DNA of 64,000 nt from Lachnospiraceae bacterium (GTDB lineage Bacteria; Bacillota; Clostridia; Lachnospirales; Lachnospiraceae), in NCBI GenBank assembly GCA_017392525.1, contig JAFOVD010000006.1:1-64000 (forward strand). The letters are read 5' to 3'. Below, in pieces: positions 9,483 through 19,417 of this stretch. Under the pieces are notes generated by a model. The model was not told the DNA's origin. It ran no database searches and worked only from the letters and a program-made list of their open reading frames with translations. A program made the position numbers and the translations under genes. The first letter of the stretch is position 1. Each line of letters begins with the position of its first letter.

Positions 9483-10775
9483 CTATGATACTTTTAATTT
9501 AAATTTCTGTGCATCATGATCATTTGCAACACGTTCAATTGTTGCCCCAAGACCACGAAGTTTCTCTTCAAATCTTTCATATCCACGCTGAATGTACTGA
9601 ATATCGTCAACCTCAGTTACACCATCCGCTGCAAGACCTGCAATTACAAGAGCTGCACCAGCTCGTAAATCCGGAGCGGACACTCTTGCACCTGTGTATT
9701 TCTCAATTCCATTAATAATTGCAATATTACTTTCAACCTTGATATTCGCACCCATTCGAGCCAATTCGTCAACATATTTAAATCGATTCTCGAAAATAGA
9801 CTCTGTAATGGTACTTGTTCCTTCTGCAAGTGCCAGAACAATCGCCATCTGTGGCTGCATATCTGTCGGGAATCCAGGATATGGGAGTGTTGTAACCTGC
9901 GTCGGTTTCAATGGTTCTGTCGCAATAACACGAACAGCATCGTCAAACTCAATAACCTGACATCCAACTTCAAGCAATTTTGCTGTTGTAGCTTCCAGAT
10001 GCTTAGGGATAACATTTCTAACTGTAATATCACCATGTGTTGTAGCAGCAGCAAACATAAAAGTTCCTGCTTCAATCTGGTCAGGAATTACAGAATACTC
10101 TGTACCATGAAGTTTCTCAACACCGACAATACGAATCACGTCAGTACCTGCGCCACGAATGTTAGCACCCATACTGTTTAAGAAGTTCGCAACATCTACT
10201 ACATGTGGCTCCTTGGCAGCATTCTCAATAACAGTCTTACCCTCTGCAAGTGTAGCAGCCATCAAAACATTAATAGTAGCACCTACTGAAACCTTGTCCA
10301 TGTAGATATGATTTCCAACCAGACGATCCGCCTTTGCTGAAATAAGTCCGTGACTGATTTCCACGTTAGCGCCAAGTGCTCTAAATCCCTTTAAATGTAA
10401 ATCGATAGGTCTGCTACCAATATCACATCCACCTGGAAGTGCAACTTCCGCTTTCTTGTACTTACCAAGTAATGCACCTAATAAATAATAAGATGCTCGG
10501 ATTTTCTTAATATACTCATAATCTACACTGAGTCCATGGATACCTTTACCACAAATCTCTACAGTGTGTGCGTCTATTCTATTTACTGTTGCACCGATAC
10601 CTTCGATAGCGGATAACAACACATTTATATCTCTTACATCTGGCAGATTATCAATTGTCACCTTTTCATCTGTCATTACCGCAGCAGCCAAAAGACCTAA
10701 TGCTGCATTCTTGGCGCCTCCGATTACTACTTCTCCACGGAGTGGTGTACCGCCTTTCATTACATATCGTTCCAT
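9483..10775 (-). CDS. murA: UDP-N-acetylglucosamine 1-carboxyvinyltransferase
   Basis: First committed step of peptidoglycan synthesis: transfers enolpyruvate from PEP to UDP-GlcNAc. 430 residues. GGAKNAALG contains the substrate-binding K22-N23. The active-site cysteine that fosfomycin targets is C117 in LPGGCDIGSRP, so this enzyme is of the sensitive Cys type. FPTDMQPQ is the later family block. It follows a foldase lipoprotein gene by 83 bp and may share the pth-mfd transcript. Confidence 0.97.
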   Translation of the reverse strand: MERYVMKGGTPLRGEVVIGGAKNAALGLLAAAVMTDEKVTIDNLPDVRDINVLLSAIEGIGATVNRIDAHTVEICGKGIHGLSVDYEYIKKIRASYYLLGALLGKYKKAEVALPGGCDIGSRPIDLHLKGFRALGANVEISHGLISAKADRLVGNHIYMDKVSVGATINVLMAATLAEGKTVIENAAKEPHVVDVANFLNSMGANIRGAGTDVIRIVGVEKLHGTEYSVIPDQIEAGTFMFAAATTHGDITVRNVIPKHLEATTAKLLEVGCQVIEFDDAVRVIATEPLKPTQVTTLPYPGFPTDMQPQMAIVLALAEGTSTITESIFENRFKYVDELARMGANIKVESNIAIINGIEKYTGARVSAPDLRAGAALVIAGLAADGVTEVDDIQYIQRGYERFEEKLRGLGATIERVANDHDAQKFKLKVS

Positions 10776-10858
10776 GCCATACCTCGAAACAATTTTTCTC
10801 TATACACAAACACATTATTATAGGGACGAAATCTATCTTTTGTCAAGGTATTTATGTA

Positions 10859-11986
10859 TTATTCTGCATCGGTTCCTTGTGAATCAGTTGTTTCCGCCTT
10901 TTCAAAATAGTCGCTAAACTCTACCCATCCCCAATATGTTTTATTGATATCCCAGTCAGTAGCGTCCTTCCATTCCTTAAGAAGGTCATCATATGCCTGT
11001 TCTTTTCTCTCTGTAAGAAGTGTCTGCTTCTCCGTCTCTGTTGCACTTTCATCAAATGTACTATCGAGACGAACAATATAATAGCCATCTCCTTCTACTT
11101 CAATCACATCAGAGGTCTGTCCCACAGACATTCCTTCTAAGGCCTGTAAAACTGTGTAATCCAGTCCGGAATAGTTAACGACTGCATCTTCGTAATCATC
11201 TGCCGCCTTGGAATCCTCTTCCAGCGCTGCAGAATATTCCTTATACTTTTCTGCATTCTGTAACTCAATCTGACCATAATTTCCTGTAGAAACACTGGCA
11301 CTCTGAGCCTCTGCACCGGACTCTAAATCACTGGCAGATGCAACCGCTGTTGCCTGTTCAAGCACCGCAGCCTTTTCCTCATCTGTCATATCTGTTTGAG
11401 AGTACGTTGTTGAGTCTGTCTTTGTAGTTGCAAAATAAACGTATGAATATGACTTCTGTGCAGCTTCCTCATCTGAAACTGTTACATCAGCAGATTCCTC
11501 AACCTGTGCTTTAACCTTCTGCTTCACTGTTTCATTTGTCAGAAATGTCACAACATATTCTTCTGTTGCCCCCACCTGATCAATCGCATCATCCGAATTA
11601 TTCTTAATAAAATTCTTCGCAGCCTCTTCTATTGCTGAAGTCTCTTCATCAGTTAATTCGATATCATAGTCCGATGCATGCTGTGCACAAAGATATGCCT
11701 CTTCCATATCATCCATAACCTGATCCTTGATATCTTCCTCTAAGGTATTACCATTTCCCATCAAGTCCTGTGTCCACATGCTAGAGCCATAATAAGATCC
11801 ATAAAACTGATCATAAAGTGCCTGATTATATCTGGCTACAAAATTTGCATAGCCAAGTGAAATGGAATCTTGTCCATCGTTGATATTTACCACCTTAAAA
11901 CTCTTTGGAATATATGCACATCCCGAAAGAACTGTAGCCCCCGTTAATGCCAGTGCCAATACACTGAGTATTTTTTTTGATTTCAT
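10859..11986 (-). CDS. PrsA/SurA-like foldase lipoprotein
   Basis: 375 residues from the ATG at 11986, which has AGGAGG 7-8 nt upstream. The lipoprotein signal ends in the lipobox LSGC. Residues about 40-180 resemble the chaperone arm of SurA/PrsA proteins. The block ALEGMSVGQTSDVIEVEGDG followed by YYIVRLD resembles the end of a parvulin domain. The full parvulin core is not obvious, so isomerase activity is uncertain. It probably helps fold secreted proteins outside the membrane. A homologue beside mfd is common in Lachnospiraceae. Confidence 0.75.
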   Translation of the reverse strand: MKSKKILSVLALALTGATVLSGCAYIPKSFKVVNINDGQDSISLGYANFVARYNQALYDQFYGSYYGSSMWTQDLMGNGNTLEEDIKDQVMDDMEEAYLCAQHASDYDIELTDEETSAIEEAAKNFIKNNSDDAIDQVGATEEYVVTFLTNETVKQKVKAQVEESADVTVSDEEAAQKSYSYVYFATTKTDSTTYSQTDMTDEEKAAVLEQATAVASASDLESGAEAQSASVSTGNYGQIELQNAEKYKEYSAALEEDSKAADDYEDAVVNYSGLDYTVLQALEGMSVGQTSDVIEVEGDGYYIVRLDSTFDESATETEKQTLLTERKEQAYDDLLKEWKDATDWDINKTYWGWVEFSDYFEKAETTDSQGTDAE

Positions 11987-12097
11987 AAAAAAACCTCCTA
12001 AACAAACTGCCTTTTCATTATAGCCATTTTGCAAATTCGAGGCAATAAAAACCCCTAGGCATTTTCTCTGCCACTCATCTGCCCGGCTTCGCCGAAT

Positions 12098-15000
12098 CTA
12101 CTTTTCCACTGCAAATTCATAAATATCCTGCACTAAATCACGCATATATTCCGGAAGCTTTTTCAAATCCAATCGATTATCCTTTCTAAAGGCAAATGTA
12201 AAGTATGGTGTCTTCTCCGCTGCAAAACTTAGATACGGTTTATATCTGTCCAATATCATCGGCAGTTTTGACGGATCAATCTTCGCCTGAGGAAGCATCG
12301 TAAATATAATCCGATCGTGTCTCTGCACAATATTTGTAACATAGGCCCTATGTGCTTCAATTCGAATAAGCGAAATCAGCAATAAATTCTGAACCGACTT
12401 TGGAGGTTCTCCGAATCGGTCAATCAACTCTTCTAACATCTCGTCCCGCTCTTCTTCATTTTCAATACCCGCAATACGTTTATAGATATCAAGCTTCTGC
12501 GCCTCATCCGCAATATAACTCTGAGGAATATATGCATCGATATCAATATCAATTTCCGTGTCAAAACTGAGTTCCAGTTTCTCACCTTTTTCCGTCAACA
12601 CAGCTTCATTCAGCATCTTGCAGTAAAGATCATATCCCACTGCCGCCATATGCCCATGCTGCTCGCGTCCCAGCATGTTTCCCGCACCACGAATTTCAAG
12701 ATCTCTCATTGCAATCTTAAATCCGGAACCAAGATCCGTAAATTCACGAATAGCAGCTAATCGTTTCTCCGCCACTTCTTTCAGCATCTTATTTCTCTGA
12801 TACATAAGAAATGCATACGCAGTTCGATTACTACGTCCAACACGCCCTCTTAACTGATACAGCTGTGACAGTCCCAGCTGATCAGCATCGTGAATAATAA
12901 TTGTATTTACATTTGAGATATCCATGCCGATTTCAATAATTGTCGTTGCCACAAGCACATCAATATCCTTGTTAACAAAGTCGTACATAACATTTTCTAT
13001 CTGTGTTTCATTCATCTTGCCATGAATATAGGCGATGTTTGCTTCCGGCACAAGTGCCTGAATACGCGCTGCAACATCACCAATGGATTTCACCCGGTTG
13101 ATTACATAATAGACCTGTCCGCCACGTGCCATTTCTCTGACAATCGCCTCTCGGATCATCTCTTCATTCATCTCAAATACAAAGGTCTGAATCGGCATTC
13201 GATCCATCGGCGCCTCCTCAAGAACACTCATGTCTCGGATTCCAATCATACTCATATGAAGTGTCCTTGGAATTGGTGTGGCAGAAAGTGACAGCACATC
13301 GATATTCTTCTTCAACTGCTTGATTTTCTCCTTGTGATCCACACCAAAGCGCTGTTCCTCATCAATAATTAAAAGTCCTAAATCTTTGTACTTCACATCT
13401 TTCGAAAGAACACGATGTGTGCCAATCACGATGTCAACCTCACCCTTTGCAAGTCTTGAAATCGTCTTTTTCTGATCTTTTTCGGAAACGAAACGGCACA
13501 GCAAACCGATATTAACAGGATAATCTTTCATACGTTGCAAGAAATTATTGTAATGTTGCTCCGCAAGAATCGTCGTCGGAACCAGATACACAACCTGTTT
13601 CCCCTCCTGAACCGCTTTAAAAGCAGCTCGCATCGCGATTTCCGTCTTTCCGTATCCAACATCCCCGCAGATTAATCGATCCATAATCTTCGGGCTTTCC
13701 ATATCTCGCTTAATGTCCTCGATTGCAAGAAGCTGACTCTCTGTCTCCTCATATGGAAATGCTTCTTCAAACTCACGCTGCCAAGTTGTGTCTTGACCGT
13801 AAACATAACCGGTATTCTTCTGTCGAAGCGCGTAAAGTTCCACCAGTTCCTTGGCAATCACACCAACTGCTGATTGTACTCTGGCTTTGGTTTTGGCCCA
13901 TTCCTGGGATCCCAGAGTATTCAACTTCGGCTTCTTGCCATCAGCGGTACCATACTTCTGAATCACATTCAGCTGAGATGCAAGGATATAGAGATTTCCT
14001 CCCTTTGCATACTCAATCTTAATGTAATCCTTCATAATATGATCAACTTCGATTTTTTCCATACCGCGATAAATTCCAAGTCCATGATTCTCATGAACAA
14101 CATAATCTCCCACATGAAGATCCTGAAAACTCGCAATCTTCTCCCCTTCATATTTCGGCTTCTTACGTTTTTTCTTACGAACCTGGCCAAAAATATCGCT
14201 TTCAGAAATAACCACGAAAAGCGCATCCGGATACTCAAACCCATGCTTGATATTGCCGGCAACAACCATAATCTCCCCCGGATAGATTTCCCGATCGAAA
14301 TCCTCCGTGTAAAAACTGTTTAAATCGTTGTCCTGCAAGTCCTCTGCTAATCGACGCGCTCTGGTTCTTGAAGGCGAAACAAGCATCATGCGATACTTAT
14401 TCTTCTTGTATTTTTTCAGTTCTTTCACCAGAAGTGGGAAACTGCTATGATATCCGGTTCCCTGAATCGCACGTATACGGTAGCGTCTCTGAATCTTAAG
14501 AATATTGTCCCTACTATCAAGTGTAGACAGTAAAACTATAGTTCTTTTTTGCAACTTCGCCTTGATTTCTTCAACTGAAAACATGATTTCCAGCTGTTTC
14601 GGCAACACATACCCCTGCTCTAACCGCCGAGTCATGGAATCCTCAAATTCCATGGAAACCGTCCTGGCCTTTTCATCCATATGTGACAATTCATCCAGAA
14701 ATACCAACGCATCTTCCGGGAAATAATCAATCAGAGAATGTGTCTCCTCAACAAAATAAAGCAGATGTGTCTCTAATTCCTGCCGAACCCATCCGGATTC
14801 CATTTTTTCTATTATTTCTTCTGTCTGAGACTTAAGCCGATAAGCCTCCTCCGTCTTCATTTCTGAACGATACTTCTCATAGAGGGCCGACTCGTCCTCT
14901 CGAATAAGCTGTATACCTGCGTTCATCCTGTCCTGATTGAGTACAAGCTCCATCGCAGGATAGATATCCAGTTCTTCTATATTCTCAATCGACTTCTGGT

Positions 15001-15622
15001 TTGTCACCTGAAATGTACGCATACTGTCGATTTCATCACCCCAGAGTTCAATTCGAAAGGGATTGTCCTCCGTCAATGAATACACATCAATAATGCCACC
15101 ACGAACCGCAAATTCTCCCGGCTGCTCCACCTGCGAAACATGTTCGTATCCAAGGGCAACCAACTGTTTCTGCAATTCCTCTAAGTCCACTGTACATGTC
15201 TCATCCAGATGAATCACACCGTCACGAAACATTTCCTTCGGAGGCAGTTTATTCATCAGCGCATCCACTGTAGTTATTACAGTGACCTTCTCTTCTGTCA
15301 GAATGGTCTTCAATGCCTGTAATCTAAGTGTCGAGAGTGCATTTCCTCTGATATCAGACTGATAGAACAAAAGATCCTTGCCCGGGTAATATACACAATC
15401 CGGCTCAAAGAATGAATACTCTTCATAAATCGCTTTTGCCCGCAATTCATCAAAGGTCACGATCAGTTTAAAATCTGTATCGTGACCCACTCCATAAATG
15501 ACGTGACTCTTCTCTGCATCCGAACAGCCCGACAAATCGTATATTTTCTTTTCCTTTTTTATTGCCCCGCGCAATTCCTGAATATCCACCAGCGACTCAA
15601 AGGGTTGCAAAAAAGACTTCAT
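12098..15622 (-). CDS. mfd: Transcription-repair coupling factor
   Basis: Removes RNA polymerase stalled at DNA damage and recruits UvrA. 1,174 residues, full length. Order: UvrB-like N-terminal part (about 1-330), polymerase-binding CarD-like domain (VGDYVVHENHGLGIYRGM near 500), SF2 motor with Walker A GDVGYGKTE near 651, DEEQRFG near 760, motif III LSATPIPRTL, and motif VI LRGRVGRS. The TRCF C-terminal domain closes it. It starts 31 bp after pth, the usual Firmicutes arrangement. Confidence 0.97.
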   Translation of the reverse strand: MKSFLQPFESLVDIQELRGAIKKEKKIYDLSGCSDAEKSHVIYGVGHDTDFKLIVTFDELRAKAIYEEYSFFEPDCVYYPGKDLLFYQSDIRGNALSTLRLQALKTILTEEKVTVITTVDALMNKLPPKEMFRDGVIHLDETCTVDLEELQKQLVALGYEHVSQVEQPGEFAVRGGIIDVYSLTEDNPFRIELWGDEIDSMRTFQVTNQKSIENIEELDIYPAMELVLNQDRMNAGIQLIREDESALYEKYRSEMKTEEAYRLKSQTEEIIEKMESGWVRQELETHLLYFVEETHSLIDYFPEDALVFLDELSHMDEKARTVSMEFEDSMTRRLEQGYVLPKQLEIMFSVEEIKAKLQKRTIVLLSTLDSRDNILKIQRRYRIRAIQGTGYHSSFPLLVKELKKYKKNKYRMMLVSPSRTRARRLAEDLQDNDLNSFYTEDFDREIYPGEIMVVAGNIKHGFEYPDALFVVISESDIFGQVRKKKRKKPKYEGEKIASFQDLHVGDYVVHENHGLGIYRGMEKIEVDHIMKDYIKIEYAKGGNLYILASQLNVIQKYGTADGKKPKLNTLGSQEWAKTKARVQSAVGVIAKELVELYALRQKNTGYVYGQDTTWQREFEEAFPYEETESQLLAIEDIKRDMESPKIMDRLICGDVGYGKTEIAMRAAFKAVQEGKQVVYLVPTTILAEQHYNNFLQRMKDYPVNIGLLCRFVSEKDQKKTISRLAKGEVDIVIGTHRVLSKDVKYKDLGLLIIDEEQRFGVDHKEKIKQLKKNIDVLSLSATPIPRTLHMSMIGIRDMSVLEEAPMDRMPIQTFVFEMNEEMIREAIVREMARGGQVYYVINRVKSIGDVAARIQALVPEANIAYIHGKMNETQIENVMYDFVNKDIDVLVATTIIEIGMDISNVNTIIIHDADQLGLSQLYQLRGRVGRSNRTAYAFLMYQRNKMLKEVAEKRLAAIREFTDLGSGFKIAMRDLEIRGAGNMLGREQHGHMAAVGYDLYCKMLNEAVLTEKGEKLELSFDTEIDIDIDAYIPQSYIADEAQKLDIYKRIAGIENEEERDEMLEELIDRFGEPPKSVQNLLLISLIRIEAHRAYVTNIVQRHDRIIFTMLPQAKIDPSKLPMILDRYKPYLSFAAEKTPYFTFAFRKDNRLDLKKLPEYMRDLVQDIYEFAVEK

Positions 15623-15653
15623 ATCTCCTACCTCATTGGAAATGATAACTTAC

Positions 15654-16214
15654 TTAATTAAAACGATTCATTGCTCCATCAACATCACCTTGCACCAGGT
15701 ATTCAATTGCACCTGCTGCATCTTCAAATGCCTTCTCTTCCTCTGCACGTTCTGACTTCGGAAGTTTTCCCAACACATGCTTAATCATATCTCCATTCTC
15801 CGGAAGTTTTCCCACACCAACACGTACACGAAGGAATTTCTCTGTTTTACAATGGGCGATAATAGATTTTAATCCATTATGTCCACCGGCTGATCCTTTA
15901 CGTCGTATACGGATTCTTCCGGCATCCAATGTGACATCGTCGGAAATGACAATAAGCCCTTCCTCCGGATCCACCTGATAAAAATCACAGAGTGGTCGAA
16001 GCGACTCTCCGCTGGCATTCATGTAGGTCTGCGGCTTTACCAACAATACCTGTTCACCATTTATCATGCCCTTACCGACAACAGCATTCTTCTCTTTTTT
16101 CTTCATATCGATACCATATTTCTTTGCCATAAGATCAATCGTATCAAAACCTGCATTATGTCTCGTGTGTCTATACTTTAATCCTGGATTTCCCAGTCCT
16201 GCAATAATATACAT
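15654..16214 (-). CDS. pth: Peptidyl-tRNA hydrolase
   Basis: Recycles tRNA from dropped-off peptidyl-tRNA. About 186 residues. Motifs: GLGNPG, then RHNAGF containing the catalytic histidine, KPQTYMN, and GGHNGLKSI. The ATG at 16214 fits the GAGG ribosome site (8 nt) better than the ATG at 16220 (2 nt), although both are in frame. It is the first gene of the pth-mfd cluster. Confidence 0.95.
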   Translation of the reverse strand: MYIIAGLGNPGLKYRHTRHNAGFDTIDLMAKKYGIDMKKKEKNAVVGKGMINGEQVLLVKPQTYMNASGESLRPLCDFYQVDPEEGLIVISDDVTLDAGRIRIRRKGSAGGHNGLKSIIAHCKTEKFLRVRVGVGKLPENGDMIKHVLGKLPKSERAEEEKAFEDAAGAIEYLVQGDVDGAMNRFN

Positions 16215-16234
16215 TTTCATTACCTCATATAATA

Positions 16235-16289
16235 AATCCGACAGTTATACTGCCGGATTCATTATACATGGTTTATACATTTTTTGCAT
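16235..16289 (-). promoter_or_regulatory. pth promoter with inverted repeat over the start site
   Basis: ATGCAA (16284-16289), 17 nt, TATAAT (16261-16266) on the minus strand. A 10-bp inverted repeat (AATCCGACAG / CTGCCGGATT on the plus strand, 16235-16259) directly follows the -10 and spans the expected start site. It could be an operator or a leader hairpin. Confidence 0.55.
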
Positions 16290-16332
16290 TGTTATCTTCT
16301 TACAAATTCTTTCTATATCCACAAAAATAAAT

Positions 16333-16363
16333 AAAAAAAACAGAGACCACAATCTGTGGTCCC
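16333..16363 (-). terminator. Terminator of the glgC-glgD-spoVG operon
   Basis: The minus strand shows GGGACCACA / TGTGGTCTC, a 9-bp stem with one wobble, followed by eight T, 17 bp after the spoVG stop. Confidence 0.85.
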
Positions 16364-16379
16364 CGCTTTTTAATCCAAT

Positions 16380-16646
16380 TTATTCAGCATTCTCGATTTC
16401 TGTCTTATATTTATCCAGAATCTTCTCCTGAAGCATCTCTCTTGTGGATGACTTAATTGGATGGGCGATATCTTTATATTCACCATCCGTTGCCTTGCGA
16501 CTAGGCATAGCAATGAATAATCCCTTCTCGCCTTCAATGACTTTAATGTCATGTACAACAAACTCTTCGTCAATTGTAATAGACACTACGGCCTTCATCT
16601 TGCCTTCCTTTTCAATTTTTCGAATTCGAATGTCAGTAATTTGCAT
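16380..16646 (-). CDS. spoVG: SpoVG regulator
   Basis: 88 residues, the full SpoVG family length: [11 protein letters not shown] start, [23 protein letters not shown], then FIAMPSRK and DIAHPI. SpoVG binds nucleic acid and modulates septation and sporulation in Firmicutes. It has a strong ribosome site (GGGGAGGAAG) and lies 24 bp after glgD, so it is probably cotranscribed with the glycogen genes; in Bacillus it lies near purR and glmU instead. Confidence 0.95.
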   Translation of the reverse strand: MQITDIRIRKIEKEGKMKAVVSITIDEEFVVHDIKVIEGEKGLFIAMPSRKATDGEYKDIAHPIKSSTREMLQEKILDKYKTEIENAE

Positions 16647-16670
16647 CTTGCTTCCTCCCCTTACGGTTCA

Positions 16671-17789
16671 TTAAATTCCGTACCTGTTATGATTTTCTGC
16701 CACAATTTTAATCTCGTCCTTACCAATGTAGCTCGTATTGCTTAGAAGCGTTTCATCACTCTCTACAATACAATTTTCAACGTATACATTGTCGCCTATG
16801 TATGCGCCATTCAAGATAATGGAATTCTTGATAACACAATTATTACCAACGAATACCTTCTTGAACAAAATGGAATTCTCGACCTGACTGTTGATAATAC
16901 AACTACTAGCAATCAGACTATTCTTCACATTGGACCCTGCGTTAAATTTAGCAGGTGCCAAATCATATGCCTTAGAATAAATCTTCGGCTCCTGACGGAA
17001 GAAATAATCACGCACCTCAGGTTTTAAGAAATTCATATTTGTCTGATAATAAGATTTAACAGAAGCGATATTGCTCCAGTATCCCTCGAGCATATATCCA
17101 TAAATCTTCTGCATTCCCTTGTAACGAATCAATACATCCGTTACGAAGTTATAGCGCCCCTCTTTATTGCACTGCTCCAACAACTCAATTAGAGTTCGTC
17201 TACGAATTACATAAATTCCGGTAGATACAATATCAGAATGAGCAACCATTGGCTTCTCTTCAAAGTCCATTATCTGTCCATCATGATCCATCTTAACTAC
17301 ACCGAATCGCCCCACATCGTCATAATCAGGGACTTTCGCACAGACTACGGTAATATTTGATTGCTTTGCAATATGATAATCCATTACCTTGTTAAAGTCC
17401 AGTTTATAAACACAATCACCACTTGCAATGATTACATAAGGCTCATGACGTTTTTTTAAGAAATCGATGTTTTGCCACATCGCGTCTGCGGTACCACGAT
17501 ACCACCAGCTATTATTTGCCGTAACAGTAGGTGTAAACAGAAATAATCCACCTTGCTTACGACCGAAGTTCCACCATTTTGATGAATTCAGATGTTCATT
17601 CAAGGAACGTGCATTATATTGACTAAGCACTGCCACAGTCTGAATATGCGAATTCGTCATATTACTAAGTGTAAAATCAATGCTTCGATAACTGCCACCA
17701 ATTGGCATTGCAGAGATTGCTCTTTTATCGGACAGGTTCTGCATCCGGCTACTATTACCGCCTGCCAAAATAATTCCTAATGCTTTCAT
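16671..17789 (-). CDS. glgD: GlgD, ADP-glucose pyrophosphorylase regulatory paralogue
   Basis: 372 residues of the ADP-glucose pyrophosphorylase fold: an N-terminal nucleotidyltransferase ([10 protein letters not shown], weaker than the GGQGSRL of GlgC) and a C-terminal left-handed beta-helix (hexapeptides such as [19 protein letters not shown]). The family partners GlgC in glycogen synthesis and usually lacks strong catalysis alone. Its start overlaps the glgC stop by 4 nt, which is consistent with a heteromeric enzyme. Confidence 0.93.
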   Translation of the reverse strand: MKALGIILAGGNSSRMQNLSDKRAISAMPIGGSYRSIDFTLSNMTNSHIQTVAVLSQYNARSLNEHLNSSKWWNFGRKQGGLFLFTPTVTANNSWWYRGTADAMWQNIDFLKKRHEPYVIIASGDCVYKLDFNKVMDYHIAKQSNITVVCAKVPDYDDVGRFGVVKMDHDGQIMDFEEKPMVAHSDIVSTGIYVIRRRTLIELLEQCNKEGRYNFVTDVLIRYKGMQKIYGYMLEGYWSNIASVKSYYQTNMNFLKPEVRDYFFRQEPKIYSKAYDLAPAKFNAGSNVKNSLIASSCIINSQVENSILFKKVFVGNNCVIKNSIILNGAYIGDNVYVENCIVESDETLLSNTSYIGKDEIKIVAENHNRYGI

Positions 17790-19060
17790 GACTCCTCACC
17801 CGCCTTAATTATATAGTCTCCACTCTCCAGTCTGCCGTTTGGATAATCACTAGCCTCTGTTATGCCGTGGATTGCTGTGTTTTTGCCTATTTCTACACCT
17901 TCCGGAATCACAGTCTTAGATCCAATGGTTACCAGATCAAACTGATATACCTTAGGATTCAGCTTGCTTTCCGCATACTCACCAATACCAATTCTGGTAT
18001 TAGCTCCAACCTGTGTTCCTTCTGCAATAATTGCTTTTTCTACATACGCGCCTTTGCCAATATGCACACCGCGCATCAGTATGGAATCCCGGACAACCGC
18101 ACCTTCTTCAATCACAACGCCCGGCCCAAGTACCGATCCTGTAACTTCTCCAGCTATTTCAGCCCCTGCACCGATAATTGCCTTGCTTACCGTAGCAGTA
18201 CTGGAAATATACTGAGGTTCAATCATACTCTGCTTTGTATAAATTTTCCAGAATTCCTCATACAGATTAAACTCCGGAATCAAATCGATCAATTCCATAT
18301 TGGCTTCCCAATAGGAACCCAAAGTACCAACATCCTTCCAATATCCATTAAATTCATACGCAAAAATACGCATATCACGTTCATGACAATATGGAATGAT
18401 ATGTTTGCCGAAATCACAATTGCTCTGATCCTTTAATGCAACCAACGCATCTCGTAATACCGGCCAACTGAAAATATAAATTCCCATGGAAGCCAGATTG
18501 CTCTTTGGATGCTCCGGTTTCTCTTCAAATTCACGAATGCGCTTTTCCTCATCCGTGATAACTACGCCAAATCGGCTAGCTTCTTCAATTGGTACTGGAA
18601 TTGCTGCGATTGTAATATCAGCATTGTTCTGCTTGTGGAAATCAAGCATTGCTTCGTAATCCATCTTATAGATGTGATCACCTGATAGAATCAAAACATA
18701 TTCCGGATCATATCCTTCCATATATTTTAGATTCTGATAGATTGCATTTGCCGTACCAGAGTACCATTCACTGTTATCACTTCTCTCATATGGTGGAAGA
18801 ACTGATACACCACCATTATTACGGTCTAAATCCCAAGGGATTCCTATACCGATATGAGAATTTAAAACAAGTGGCTGATACTGTGTTAACACACCTACGG
18901 TATCAATGCCAGAATTGATGCAGTTTGATAATGGGAAATCAATAATACGATACTTACCCCCAAAAGCTACTGCAGGTTTTGCGACATCAGAAGTTAAAAC
19001 TCCCAATCTGCTTCCTTGACCGCCAGCCAGTAGCATTGCGATCATTTCCTTACTACTCAT
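17786..19060 (-). CDS. glgC: Glucose-1-phosphate adenylyltransferase
   Basis: Makes ADP-glucose, the donor for glycogen synthesis. 424 residues. [15 protein letters not shown] is the nucleotide-binding start, [10 protein letters not shown] the catalytic aspartate block, [11 protein letters not shown] the sugar-phosphate region, and the C-terminal half is a beta-helix. First gene of glgC-glgD-spoVG. No glycogen synthase is present in this window, so the rest of the pathway lies elsewhere. Confidence 0.96.
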   Translation of the reverse strand: MSSKEMIAMLLAGGQGSRLGVLTSDVAKPAVAFGGKYRIIDFPLSNCINSGIDTVGVLTQYQPLVLNSHIGIGIPWDLDRNNGGVSVLPPYERSDNSEWYSGTANAIYQNLKYMEGYDPEYVLILSGDHIYKMDYEAMLDFHKQNNADITIAAIPVPIEEASRFGVVITDEEKRIREFEEKPEHPKSNLASMGIYIFSWPVLRDALVALKDQSNCDFGKHIIPYCHERDMRIFAYEFNGYWKDVGTLGSYWEANMELIDLIPEFNLYEEFWKIYTKQSMIEPQYISSTATVSKAIIGAGAEIAGEVTGSVLGPGVVIEEGAVVRDSILMRGVHIGKGAYVEKAIIAEGTQVGANTRIGIGEYAESKLNPKVYQFDLVTIGSKTVIPEGVEIGKNTAIHGITEASDYPNGRLESGDYIIKAGEES

Positions 19061-19166
19061 AACTAGTCACCTCACGTCTTACAAATTAGTCAACAAAAAA
19101 TGCCTCTCCCCATTTTCTTAAAATCTAAAAAAAGATTTCATAAAATCCCGTGTATTGTTCATGACA

Positions 19167-19196
19167 ATTGTACCATATTGACAGAATATTCTACAA
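19167..19196 (-). promoter_or_regulatory. glgC promoter
   Basis: TTGTAG (19191-19196), 18 nt, TACAAT (19167-19172) on the minus strand, about 107 bp ahead of the glgC ATG. Confidence 0.55.
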
Positions 19197-19308
19197 TAGT
19201 GCGAAAAAATTTCGCGTTTTTTCTGACATATTTCTCCTATTTTTGACAATACTTTAGTGTGTGAAATCGTTGTCATTGCTTTCCCCGGCAGACTCTCACC
19301 TTTTTTCG

Positions 19309-19336
19309 TTGAAAAATCATATGAAATGTCTATAAT
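19309..19336 (+). promoter_or_regulatory. murC promoter
   Basis: TTGAAA (19309-19314), 16 nt, TATAAT (19331-19336). The 357-bp divergent gap between glgC and murC holds this promoter and the glgC promoter; I see no other gene or repeat in it. Confidence 0.65.
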
Positions 19337-19417
19337 AGGTAAGAGACATTTTTTGAAAGATCTTTTCTTTCATTTATATAGAAGAAACTCATGAATTATT
19401 GAAAGAGGTTTTATACT

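Noticed and set aside
17867..18436. 189-residue open frame opposite glgC
   Set aside because: Overlaps a clear glgC gene on the other strand and shows no recognisable domain.
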